A stretch of DNA of 45,116 nt from Acidobacteriota bacterium (GTDB taxonomy: Bacteria > Acidobacteriota > UBA6911 > RPQK01 > JAJDTT01). The notes under the pieces were generated by a model that did not search any database, had not been told where the DNA came from, and saw only the letters and a program-made list of their open reading frames with translations. Numbering within the stretch: the first letter of the stretch is position 1; the number at the start of each line of letters is the position of its first letter. Below, piece by piece: positions 16,029 to 23,223 of the stretch. The translations under genes were made by a program, and so were the position numbers. The stretch is from positions 1 to 45,116 of the forward strand of contig JAPPLF010000068.1 in the NCBI GenBank assembly GCA_028874215.1, read 5' to 3'.

Positions 16029-16049
16029 GATAATAATAGAGTTATTATC
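16029..16049. repeat. AT-rich palindrome
   Basis: GATAATAA and TTATTATC flank a 5-base centre (TAGAG). It sits in an AT-rich block (about 16009-16055) that contrasts with the GC-rich surroundings, at the left edge of the mosaic zone and beside an integrase fragment. It could be a regulator site, an insertion target or a recombination site. I cannot decide which. Confidence 0.45.
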
Positions 16050-16142
16050 TATTCTCCCCAGCGTATTCCCTCATTGAATCCCTCCTTTTAAACGGGATTC
16101 CATTCGACCATTTTGGAAGTCCGTGGACCCATGGACGGTTTC

Positions 16143-16244
16143 GAGACTCGACTCGATTCGTGGTTGAAGCGCCTGCGCGCTTCGGTAGTTGGGGGCATAC
16201 ATTCTGAGCCGACCGTATCCGTGCGGGCAGTTCTGCTGCCGACT
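16143..16244 (-). pseudogene. Tyrosine recombinase fragment (residues ~18-51)
   Basis: The minus-strand frame reads PHGYGRLRMYAPNYRSAQAL followed by QPRIESSLE. This matches the intact integrase at 23224-24339 (PHGSGRLRMYAPNYRSAQAL, then QTRIESSIL) with few changes. Only about 34 codons remain, with no start codon and no catalytic part. It is a relic of a second copy of the same integrase family. Confidence 0.85.
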
Positions 16245-16304
16245 GGTTTTGATAGTATTCGCGCAACTCCCTAAGGCACATCCGAACCTGGAAGCGAGGT
16301 GAGC

Positions 16305-16964
16305 ATGGAGAGTCACTCCGCAGCATCGGAACAGACCGAGGGCTTCAGGGATCCGACCCGGCTTACGAAATGGACACAGGGGTTTTTGTACGCCAGTATC
16401 GTTGCGGCACTGTTCGGGATGTGGTCCACTGCCCGCGACTTGCTGGGAGGCGGAGGCGAGGCCGAGTTGGACACCGGGCTGAGGGCGATCTTCTGGGTCT
16501 TCAAAGAGTTCCCGATCCCGCTCATTACCTCGATCCTAGTGCTCATCTGGATTCATAGGGCCAACCACAATGCCCGGCAGTTGGGCGCAGCCGACATGCA
16601 CTTCACGCCCGGGTGGGCGGTGGGTTGGTACTTCGTGCCCATCGCATGGTTTTGGAAGCCCTACCAGGCCATGACGGAGATCTGGCGCGCTTCCCGTAAC
16701 CCTGCCGACTGGCGCGGAAGGCCGGTGTCCGCGCTGCTGCAATGGTGGTGGGTCCTCTGGATTGTTCCGTTCTGGGGCGAGGCCATCGTGAACTGGGCGG
16801 TGGGCCGCAACCTCGACGAAGCAGGTGCGGAGACCTTGGAAGCAGCGACTGGGCTCGCGGGCTGGATCTTGGATATCCCGCTGATCCTCGTCTTTCTCGC
16901 CATCATCGGCGCCGTCCACCGGATGCAGATACAACATCGCGCGAGGCAGATGGCGGCGGGCTGA
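16305..16964 (+). CDS. DUF4328 membrane protein
   Basis: This 219-residue protein has about four hydrophobic helices. The DUF4328 core is clear: IHRANHNARQLGAADMHFTP, then GWAVGWYFVPIAWFWKPYQA and MTEIWRASRNP. Members are integral membrane proteins of unknown function common in many bacteria. The ATG at 16305 is chosen because GAGG (16296-16299) is spaced correctly; an upstream GTG at 16299 is less likely. It is flanked on both sides by mobile-element debris (integrase fragment on the left, istB remnant directly at its stop), so the gene itself may be part of an acquired segment. Confidence 0.85.
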   Translation: MESHSAASEQTEGFRDPTRLTKWTQGFLYASIVAALFGMWSTARDLLGGGGEAELDTGLRAIFWVFKEFPIPLITSILVLIWIHRANHNARQLGAADMHFTPGWAVGWYFVPIAWFWKPYQAMTEIWRASRNPADWRGRPVSALLQWWWVLWIVPFWGEAIVNWAVGRNLDEAGAETLEAATGLAGWILDIPLILVFLAIIGAVHRMQIQHRARQMAAG

Positions 16965-17353
16965 CCGCGGCCGAAAGCGGGCGCAAGATCTACTTCGGCA
17001 CGCTGACGGACCTAGTAATCTCTCTAGAAGAAGCCAGGGCCGTCGGCCGGCTCGACCGCCGCCTCAAGACCCTCACCCACCCGCCGCTTCTTGTCGTGGA
17101 CGAGATCGGCTACCTGCCGGTGACCCAGAGCGCCGAGGTCCTTTTCTTCCAAGTCATCAACGGGCGCTACGGGCGGGCCTCGAAAATCCTGACGTCCAAC
17201 AAGGGCTTCGAGGAGTGGGGCCGGATCCTCGGCGACGAGGTCATGGCCGCCGCGCTGCTCGACCGTCTACTCCACCGATGCCACATCGTGAATATCCGGG
17301 GCAACAGCTTCCGCATGCGCCGCCATGCCGAACTCTCCAAGGCGATCCATCCC
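16965..17353 (+). pseudogene. IS21-family IstB helper ATPase, C-terminal remnant
   Basis: About 129 codons of an IstB-like AAA protein are visible: KIYFGTLTDLVISLEEA, Walker B LLVVDEIGYLPV, SNKGFEEWGRILGDEVMAAA, then LLDRLLHRCHIVNIRGNSFR and the usual end ELSKAIHP. The N-terminal half with Walker A, and the IstA transposase, are missing. The left edge coincides with the stop of the DUF4328 gene. After SKAIHP the frame continues with unrelated residues. It is a dead remnant of an IS21 insertion. Confidence 0.85.
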
Positions 17354-17420
17354 CTTGGGAACCGAATGGGCGCCCAATCGCCCATGTCCAACTCGGCCTC
17401 GCTGGAAGCTTCGAATGCCA

Positions 17421-17700
17421 CAGTTCAGACAGCGGTAAGCGCGGCGGTCGCGGAGCCTCTCCGCCGCCTGCTTCCTGAGGGTCTCCAGCCGTTGCTCGTG
17501 GATGTCAGGGGCGCTCATGCATCCCATCTTGCACGTCACGGGTGTCTGTTCTTGTCCTTCCCGCCAGGGATATTTTGGACGGGAGCGACCCCCCAAGGCG
17601 ATGGCACGGAGAGTGCACATCAGCCGGGACCGCATTGCCGATCCGGGAGGCAAAAAGGGGGGGTCGCTCCCGTCCACTTCCGAACTCTCCGAGCGGCACG
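17421..17700 (-). repeat. Long structured repeat, copy A
   Basis: This ~280-bp segment is homologous to 19884-20175. On the minus strand it consists of an outer hairpin, a ~50-base leader and an open frame starting MSAPDIHEQRLETLRKQAAE and continuing RLRDRRAYRC. The hairpin arms (17577-17594 and 17658-17675) are perfect 18-bp complements (GGACGGGAGCGACCCCCC) with a 63-nt loop. Homology to copy B stops at the RRAYRC codons, so the recurring unit seems to be hairpin plus leader plus ~35 codons. It could be a mobile structured element, or the 5' part of a gene family whose 3' ends were lost. Confidence 0.7.
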
Positions 17701-17837
17701 GGCAAGCCGCGAGGCGATTCGTAACTCGCACGGGGACAGCAGTTTAGAGAAACACGTCCGTGCACATCGAAAGGCCTCATTGGTGCACATGGTTCCGGCT
17801 GTCCCATGTGCACTTCCCGAGCAACACGCAACGCCAC

Positions 17838-18019
17838 TTATTGGCTGATGGCGGCAATGGCGCGTTTCACCGTGGCCGGTTGCACCTGCTGCGTCCTCTT
17901 GGCGACGTAGCGTCTTCTCCCCCGGCGATCCTTCACCTTATAGATGCCCATGCATCTTCTCCTTTCTGGATCCGGGTTCTTCGCCGTGGAGCGAATCCTG
18001 CCACGGCTCCAAGGAATCG
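17838..18019 (-). pseudogene. Internally deleted tyrosine recombinase copy
   Basis: A 37-codon frame (start 17951, stop at 17838) reads MGIYKVKDRRGRRR, then YVAKRTQQVQPATVKRAIAA and ISQ. This joins residues 1-14 of the intact integrase (23224) directly to its residues 120-141. About 315 bp are missing in frame, and a stop follows. Homology also covers the ribosome-binding site and upstream leader (17952 to about 18019), including bases that lie in the repressor-integrase intergenic region of the intact locus. All catalytic residues are gone. Confidence 0.85.
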
Positions 18020-18125
18020 ACACTCCTCCCTTATCCAAATCGAATCACCACCATGGGAGCAGGACCAGTCTGGGCCCGAAGCATTGAGGCTGACCAGTGC
18101 ACCAACGCCACGAGGGAGAATGATG

Positions 18126-18911
18126 TCAGCGAAGAGGCTCCGTTGTAACGATCACGGAACTAAACCATTCCGTCTCCCGTGAGAACCAGAGAGCTCCCAC
18201 GGCAATGACAGTCTCCCCCTGGACGCGAACCACGCCACTGAATCTGATCGGTTCAGGACTGATAGTGTTTCGTGGTGGGTTTCCGCCCAAGGGGACCCAC
18301 TCCCGCAGGAAACGGCTCAGCTTGCTCTGGGCCTCGATCTCCCATGTCCTATTGCTCACCCTCCCTGACTCTGGCCCATGTTCGTAGAAGGTCACTGTGA
18401 CTGATTGCGCCGCGTCAGTTGGATTGGCAATCGCGATCCCCGTCTCTCCTTCCTCCGTCAACCGTGCGAACAGTCGGAATGCGTTGGCGGGTTCGACCAC
18501 TTGGGATTCGACGTACAGTCCCGGACGTGTCCGGTCCCACGTCGTGTTGACGGCATAGACGTCTGCGACATCGGGAACCGTAATCTTCGCCCAACCATTG
18601 TCAGTGAAGGGACCCGTCGAGGAATGGTGTGTGTTGTGGACCGATAACGCATCGCGGGCGATCAAGTGTGACTCTCTATACGACTCCCTCCCGTTTTCTC
18701 GGTACTCCTGGACGGTCACGCCAACGTACCGGCCCGACACTTCCGTAATGGACAGATAAGACGCCAGTGGGTCGGACTGAGTGAAGACTGGGGCGATAAG
18801 CTGCTTCCCTCCGGTGTCGTCATCGAGGGAGCGATCCGGGCGGTTCTGGCGCGCCTGACTGCCCGGCGCGAGGAGCAACAGGAGCCCAATTACAAATAGT
18901 TTGAATCGCAT
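18126..18911 (-). CDS. Secreted protein of unknown function
   Basis: This 261-residue protein has a clear signal peptide (MRFKLFVIGLLLLLAPGSQA). The start at 18911 is fixed by AAGGAG a few bases upstream. The mature part is beta-rich. One segment, GETGIAIANPTDAAQSVTVT followed by FYEHG, resembles the repeated NP-x-x-VTVTL modules in exported Acidobacteriota proteins. The C-terminus (VVRVQGETVIAVGALWFSRE) looks like a final sheet of the same type. There are no cysteines suggesting lipidation and no catalytic motif recognised. It is divergent from the outer-membrane protein gene at 19193. It is probably a cell-surface or periplasmic protein; its role is unknown. Confidence 0.7.
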   Translation of the reverse strand: MRFKLFVIGLLLLLAPGSQARQNRPDRSLDDDTGGKQLIAPVFTQSDPLASYLSITEVSGRYVGVTVQEYRENGRESYRESHLIARDALSVHNTHHSSTGPFTDNGWAKITVPDVADVYAVNTTWDRTRPGLYVESQVVEPANAFRLFARLTEEGETGIAIANPTDAAQSVTVTFYEHGPESGRVSNRTWEIEAQSKLSRFLREWVPLGGNPPRNTISPEPIRFSGVVRVQGETVIAVGALWFSRETEWFSSVIVTTEPLR

Positions 18912-19192
18912 AGGTTTCTCCTTCCTTCCGGATGGTCGACCTCGGGCAGACATCTCTTATCGGCTGGGTCCATTGTCGCGGTCCCTGCGGCGTTCCGATT
19001 CCCTGAGTCTCTCTCGCCTTCTCGCGGACGCTCTGCTCGAAGCGGGCACGCCGCTCAGTGCGGTCCTCTCTGATGGGTCGATCTCGTGGAGCTATCTGGA
19101 CTCAAGCCATCTGAACTCACTTGGTGAGCCGATTGTGGAGAAAAAATCGCATTTCCTGATGTCAGTCTGATTTCTAATGGGAGATGGGCACC
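18912..19192. promoter_or_regulatory. Divergent intergenic region
   Basis: This 281-bp gap separates the secreted-protein gene (minus) from the beta-barrel gene (plus). It must hold both promoters. I see no convincing -10/-35 pair or operator by eye. GGGAG at 19179-19183 is the ribosome-binding site of the plus gene. Confidence 0.4.
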
Positions 19193-19864
19193 ATGAGCAT
19201 CCTTACAAGCATACGCAACAGGCGGTTCCGGAAAACGGTCGGGTCCCAATATGTGGGACCTATCGCACCCATATTGAGTATTGTCTTTCGTCTTGCCATC
19301 ACTCTGGCACTGATTGTGCTGCCCACCGTCGGCACACTCTCCGCACAGCCCAAATCACCGGAAATATTCAGTACCATCGGCACTCTGCAGCTTGGAACCG
19401 ATGACGGCACACTCGGTCGCGCGGTCAGCTACGGCGGTGGTCTCACTGTACCCGTCACGGACCGCATGTATCTCGGATTCGACTTCGAGACTGCGCAGAT
19501 CCGCGAAATACATTCCAATGACAACTTCTACATCCGTCGAAGCACTCTCGTAATTCCCAACATATGCTTTCGGTGGGGCAATGAGAAAGCATACGGGTAT
19601 GTGGGCGCAGGGGTAGGCGGCGAATATGTGGAATCTCGTTCCAGGGGCGACCACTTCGAGCCTGGAGAGTCACTGCCAGAATGGCGTGAAATCAGGCCAG
19701 GCGTGTTGGAGTTTGGCTTTAAGGAGTGGCGCAGAATACTGTTCGCGCCCAAGGTCGGGTTTGTTGCGTTTCCGGTTGACCGGATTGGAGTAAAGGTAGA
19801 TTTCGGGTTCGCTAATTGGCACATGGGCCTTAGAGTGGGCGCGGTCTACAGGATTGGAAGTTGA
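19193..19864 (+). CDS. Putative outer-membrane beta-barrel protein
   Basis: This 223-residue protein has a long basic N-terminus followed by a signal-like helix (ILSIVFRLAITLALIVLPTV, ending before LSAQP). The rest shows alternating-residue strands typical of small barrels: YGGGLTVPVTDRMYLGFDFE, AYGYVGAGVGGEYV, FAPKVGFVAFPVDRIGVKVD and LRVGAVYRIGS. It was probably exported to the outer membrane. The ATG at 19193 matches GGGAG at good spacing; an ATG at 19184 is also in frame. It has no close partner; the gene ends 20 bp before repeat copy B. Confidence 0.65.
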   Translation: MSILTSIRNRRFRKTVGSQYVGPIAPILSIVFRLAITLALIVLPTVGTLSAQPKSPEIFSTIGTLQLGTDDGTLGRAVSYGGGLTVPVTDRMYLGFDFETAQIREIHSNDNFYIRRSTLVIPNICFRWGNEKAYGYVGAGVGGEYVESRSRGDHFEPGESLPEWREIRPGVLEFGFKEWRRILFAPKVGFVAFPVDRIGVKVDFGFANWHMGLRVGAVYRIGS

Positions 19865-19883
19865 AGAGGATACGATAGGAAAC

Positions 19884-20175
19884 CAGTCCGGACAGCGGTA
19901 AGCGCGGCGGACACGCAGCCTCTCCACCGCCTGCTTCCTGAGGGCCTCCAGCCGTTGCTCGGGGATGCCGGGGACGCTCATGCGTTCCATCGTGCCCGTC
20001 ACTGGTGTCTTCTATTGGCCTTCCCGCAAGGGATAATTTGGAAGGGAGCGACCCCCCACAGGGGGTGTTGCGCAGATGTAAACTGCGCCACACCCCCGCG
20101 CCCGCACCGGGCAGGAAAAAGGGGGGGGTCGCTCCCGTCCACCTCCGCTTTCCCCGTGCGGGCACCGCGAAGCCG
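19884..20175 (-). repeat. Long structured repeat, copy B
   Basis: This is homologous to 17421-17700. On the minus strand the frame starts MSVPGIPEQRLEALRKQAVE and continues RLRVRRAYRC, then diverges. Outer arms at 20040-20057 and 20123-20140 pair over 18 bp with one mismatch. Inside the loop there is a second hairpin absent from copy A: 20061-20075 against 20083-20097, 15 bp with one mismatch and a 7-nt loop ATGTAAA. The outer stem is nearly constant between copies while the inner part differs, which suggests that the outer stem is what matters or that it marks element ends. Confidence 0.7.
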
Positions 20176-20600
20176 GGAATGTGGCCGCAACTGCATGAGC
20201 GACAAAGAGATCGGGGAAATCGGAGGTGTAAGTCAAAAGGCCTCCGGGATGTAACTTGAGTCCTTTGTCTCCCTTACACTCCCCGATCGGCACCGAACCC
20301 CACTTTTCGGCGGTCAGAATCGACCTCCCGGAAGCCGGCTCGAACGCCAGCTCCCGAAGCCTGCCGGGAGGACCACCACGGCGGATCAACGGTGCCGGAC
20401 GGACGCCTGAGGCCGGCTCTCGCCAGCCAGATAGCTCGCCCAGTTCTCCGCGAGCACGCGCCGCCGCTCGAACAGGTCAGTGGACTCTATGGACGAGTTT
20501 CGAGCTTCAACTCCAAACCACGCCGCCCAGCCGGGAGGTCTGGGAATTGCCCACGCAGTCCACCGGAATCGGTGTGGAAAGGTTCCGGGCTCAATTCTTA
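20176..20600. other. 425-bp stretch without a supported gene
   Basis: Open frames on both strands are short, Pro/Arg/Ser-rich and without domains. A minus-strand segment (about 20264-20370) reads GRLRELAFEPASGRSILTAE, which looks like protein debris, but no start or end can be set. The right edge is the left inverted repeat of the IS5-type element. Confidence 0.4.
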
Positions 20601-21794
20601 GGGAAGGTCTGAGTAAGTCCTCATACGGGGCGAAACAGACCTTAGTATCTCTGCCTTTTTCGGATCCAGGCGTTGTAACGTGGGATTTGCAACCCTGAAT
20701 TGGTCTTGACCAAGCGATTGCGAGACGGTTTCCCCAGCCTCAAACACAGCCGTGCCGCATTCCGATCAGGCGGTCACACCGGAGCGCTCGGCGATCATCA
20801 GATTGGCGAATCCCACCAGCAGATAGATCCGTTGGGTGTTTTTCGCCAGCCCGCGGTAGCGCACCTTGGCGTAGCCGAAATGCCGTTTCAGGTACCCGAA
20901 CACATGTTCGGCCTTCGCCCGAACCGATGCCTTGCGCCGCTCGGCCAACGCCGCCTCACTCTCCGGCGACAGCTGCCAACGCTTCCCGGGCTTCATCATC
21001 ACCTGCCAATCCATCGGCCGATCTCGATTCTCCGACCGCTTCTGCACTCCCTGGTATCCGGAATCCCCCCAAACTTGCGACTCCGAGCCGTGCAGCAATT
21101 CGGAGGCCCGCGTCACGTCATGCTCGTTGGCCGGAGCCGTCACCACCGTGTGCGCCACCCCCGTCTGGGCGTCCACCCCCAGGTGGGCCTTCATTCCGAA
21201 ATACCACTGTTTTCCCTTCTTCGTCTGATGCATCTCCGGGTCCCGCGCCCCCTCCCTGTTCTTGGTCGAGGAAGGCGCCGCCAGGATACTCGCGTCCACG
21301 ATCGTCCCCCGGCTCAGCCGCAGGCCTTGCCGCTGCAGGTGAGAACCGATCTCCTCGAACAGCGCCTCCCCCAGACCATGCTCCTCCAGCCGATGACGGA
21401 ACTTCAGAATCGTCGTCTCGTCCGGCAGCGGCCCCGTGAGCTTCAGGCCCACGAACCGCCGCACCGACTCCACCTCATAGAGCAGATCCTCCATCCCCGG
21501 ATCGCTCAGGTTGTAAAACAGCTGCACGCAGTGAACCCGCAGCATCGTCGAGAGCGGGTAGGGACGCCGGCCCCGTCCCGCTTTCGGGTAAAACGGCTCA
21601 ATCCGGGCTTCCAAGTGCTCCCACGGAATCAACCCGTCCATGCGGGCCAGAAACTTCTCTCGACGGGTCACCCGCTTCTTGGTGTCGTATTCCAGATCTG
21701 CGAACGTCCGTTGCGACATCGTCTTTCCCCCCAACGCAGTGATGATGAAAGAATTATCGTGCAGAACGCTGACTCGACTTAATCAGACCTTCCC
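20601..21794. mobile_element. IS5-type insertion sequence, complete
   Basis: Terminal inverted repeats GGGAAGGTCTGAGTAAGTC (20601-20619) and its counterpart at 21776-21794 (read inward GGGAAGGTCTGATTAAGTC) match at 18 of 19 bases. They enclose one transposase gene. The total is about 1.19 kb, a normal size for the family. No target-site duplication is obvious in the flanks (left ...TTCTTA, right TGATAA...), so the flanks may have been rearranged after insertion. The element looks intact and possibly active. Confidence 0.85.
20766..21719 (-). CDS. IS5-family DDE transposase
   Basis: This 317-residue protein has the IS5 layout. An N-terminal DUF772-like region comes first (RRPYPLSTMLRVHCVQLFYN, LSDPGMEDLLYE, LPDETTILKFRH). 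The DDE core follows, with Asp in GTIVDASILAAPSSTKN, Asp in VWGDSGYQGVQKR and Glu in VRAKAEHVFGYLKRHFGY. The conserved YFGMKAHLGVDAQTGV segment is present. The ATG at 21719 follows GGGGGAAAG; a TTG at 21734 is also in frame. The length is normal and no frameshift is needed. It lies within inverted repeats at 20601 and 21794. Confidence 0.92.
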   Translation of the reverse strand: MSQRTFADLEYDTKKRVTRREKFLARMDGLIPWEHLEARIEPFYPKAGRGRRPYPLSTMLRVHCVQLFYNLSDPGMEDLLYEVESVRRFVGLKLTGPLPDETTILKFRHRLEEHGLGEALFEEIGSHLQRQGLRLSRGTIVDASILAAPSSTKNREGARDPEMHQTKKGKQWYFGMKAHLGVDAQTGVAHTVVTAPANEHDVTRASELLHGSESQVWGDSGYQGVQKRSENRDRPMDWQVMMKPGKRWQLSPESEAALAERRKASVRAKAEHVFGYLKRHFGYAKVRYRGLAKNTQRIYLLVGFANLMIAERSGVTA

Positions 21795-21836
21795 TGATAA
21801 ACTGCAACCAATCGATTGTACTGAGGGTAGTTGATA

Positions 21837-22277
21837 ATGATTGCGATCCTACCTCTCTCGGTTTCCTTGGTGACAATCTGGATTTGGTGGGAGCCCGGCG
21901 GGTGGATTCTAGGAGCTACTATCGCGGTCGGAATCGTGAGTTGGGGGAGCATCCTCGCCCTGAAGACCCCAACCTCGGAAGCGGCGTTTGAAACGGCGTT
22001 ACTCCGTGAGATCAGCGGCGGAGCCTGGGGTACTTCCGTGGATGAAATTAAAGCGTCCCCCTTCGCTAGTGGGGTCTACGTGGTCACTCTCTTGACCCAG
22101 ACCGGACTGCTCACCTGGGGAGTGAGCCGAAACCCTTCCGTTGCCTTGTGGCAAGCTCCAGCAGCCGTGATCATCCTGGCGGTCTGTCTGTTCATCACCG
22201 AGGGGAAAATTTTAAAGTGGCTTTTCTTCCTAGCGGTTAGCGCGTGGCTGATTCGATTTTGCGGCGTTGATCTGTAA
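21837..22277 (+). CDS. Small integral membrane protein of unknown function
   Basis: This 146-residue protein has four hydrophobic helices: at the N-terminus (IAILPLSVSLVTIWIWW), near residues 20-40, near 80-95, and a C-terminal pair including AAVIILAVCLFITEGKILKW and LFFLAVSAWLI. The soluble loop (LKTPTSEAAFETALLREISG) is acidic. The ATG at 21837 is set by GAGGG at 21823-21827. The gene lies just inside the right flank of the IS5-type element, so its promoter is probably separate from its original context. I recognise no family. Confidence 0.6.
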   Translation: MIAILPLSVSLVTIWIWWEPGGWILGATIAVGIVSWGSILALKTPTSEAAFETALLREISGGAWGTSVDEIKASPFASGVYVVTLLTQTGLLTWGVSRNPSVALWQAPAAVIILAVCLFITEGKILKWLFFLAVSAWLIRFCGVDL

Positions 22278-22488
22278 TTCGGGAGATTGGCCGTTCGCAG
22301 ACATTCCCGGTAGAAGTCCTTGGCCATCACTAGCTGTAACTCTTCCCTTTTCATGTTCCAGGTCAGTCTGAAGGTAGCGATAATGAGCGCTCCCCTGGTA
22401 AGTCGGTAGTTCAGGTCGAACCAAGCTTGCTTGATTTTCTTCAACTCCCACAGAAAATTCCGACGGATGCTCATTGCCCGCAAACATC

Positions 22489-23150
22489 TTTACAGTCCCT
22501 GCCATCTACTTGAATTCTCCGATCACTTCGGCCTCCCCTCATGGTTCCGACTCCCAATCCGGGTGAACGCTGACCAGCAGCCACTTGCCTGAATCGTCAT
22601 TCCGAGTTCGCGTGACCACCAAGCCATCTCTCTTGCGGACCACAAAGATGTGTCCTTACAGGCGTCGCTTTCGGTTGTGGTCGAGAAGAATCACGCAGCC
22701 TTGCGGCAAGGTAGGCTCTATCGATTCACCCATCACGCTGATGATGCTGAATCGCTCGGATACAAGTCTTTGCCTCGACAACCATTCGTACAGGAAGTAG
22801 GCGTAGGCCTTCACCTCTTCGTCCGGATCCAGAGCTTCACTGCCAGCAGCCGTCCGGAGCTTGCAAACCGGCATCGGCCGGCCGCCGGGGAGTTGACGGA
22901 TCTCCGGTGTGATTTCCTCGATCGTGAGTTCTGCCGATGGAGTGAGGTCAACCGTCATCCCCACTAGATTGTCGAGCGAGACGCTCAGCTTATGCTCTGC
23001 CTTGACCGTACTATCCATTAGCAACGTCGAGTGTCCCGACACCACATGGAAAATCATCGTCTGCTCGTAACGATCGCCCAGCGCTGCCGCCAGATCCACC
23101 TCCCGTAGGCCGACACTGCCGGGTCTTCGCCTTGGAGGACTTGAACGCCT
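22489..23150 (-). pseudogene. XRE/S24 phage-type repressor, decayed (three in-frame stops)
   Basis: Read on the minus strand, an HTH region (GLREVDLAAALGDRYEQTMI ... VSLDNLVGMTVDLTP) is followed by the S24 peptidase core ISVMGESIEPTLPQGCVILL, containing the catalytic-Ser context. TAA at 22656-22658 interrupts it. The same frame then continues GHIFVVRKRDGLVVTRTRND, then SGKWLLVSVHPDWESEP, TGA at 22539-22541, EAEVIGEFK, TAG at 22506-22508 and MAGTV. Homologs end with a WP-x-DAEVIGEV-x-W-x-AR-like tail, so the last two stops fit lost Trp codons. The usual Lys after the VV pair is Thr. The 5' end is unclear and may be shifted. It lies divergent from the intact integrase. Confidence 0.85.
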
Positions 23151-23223
23151 ACGCCGATTCTCTGGAGCCGTGGTACGATTCGCTTCATGGCGAAGAACCC
23201 GGATCCGGAAAGGAGGAGATGCT

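Noticed and set aside
17577-17675. Hairpin of the long repeat as a retron or group II intron
   Set aside because: No reverse transcriptase gene is in the window and the folded part is too short and simple for a group II intron.
20256-20612. Short plus-strand frame left of the IS5-type element
   Set aside because: Ser/Pro/Arg-rich without a domain or a convincing start; it runs into the inverted repeat.
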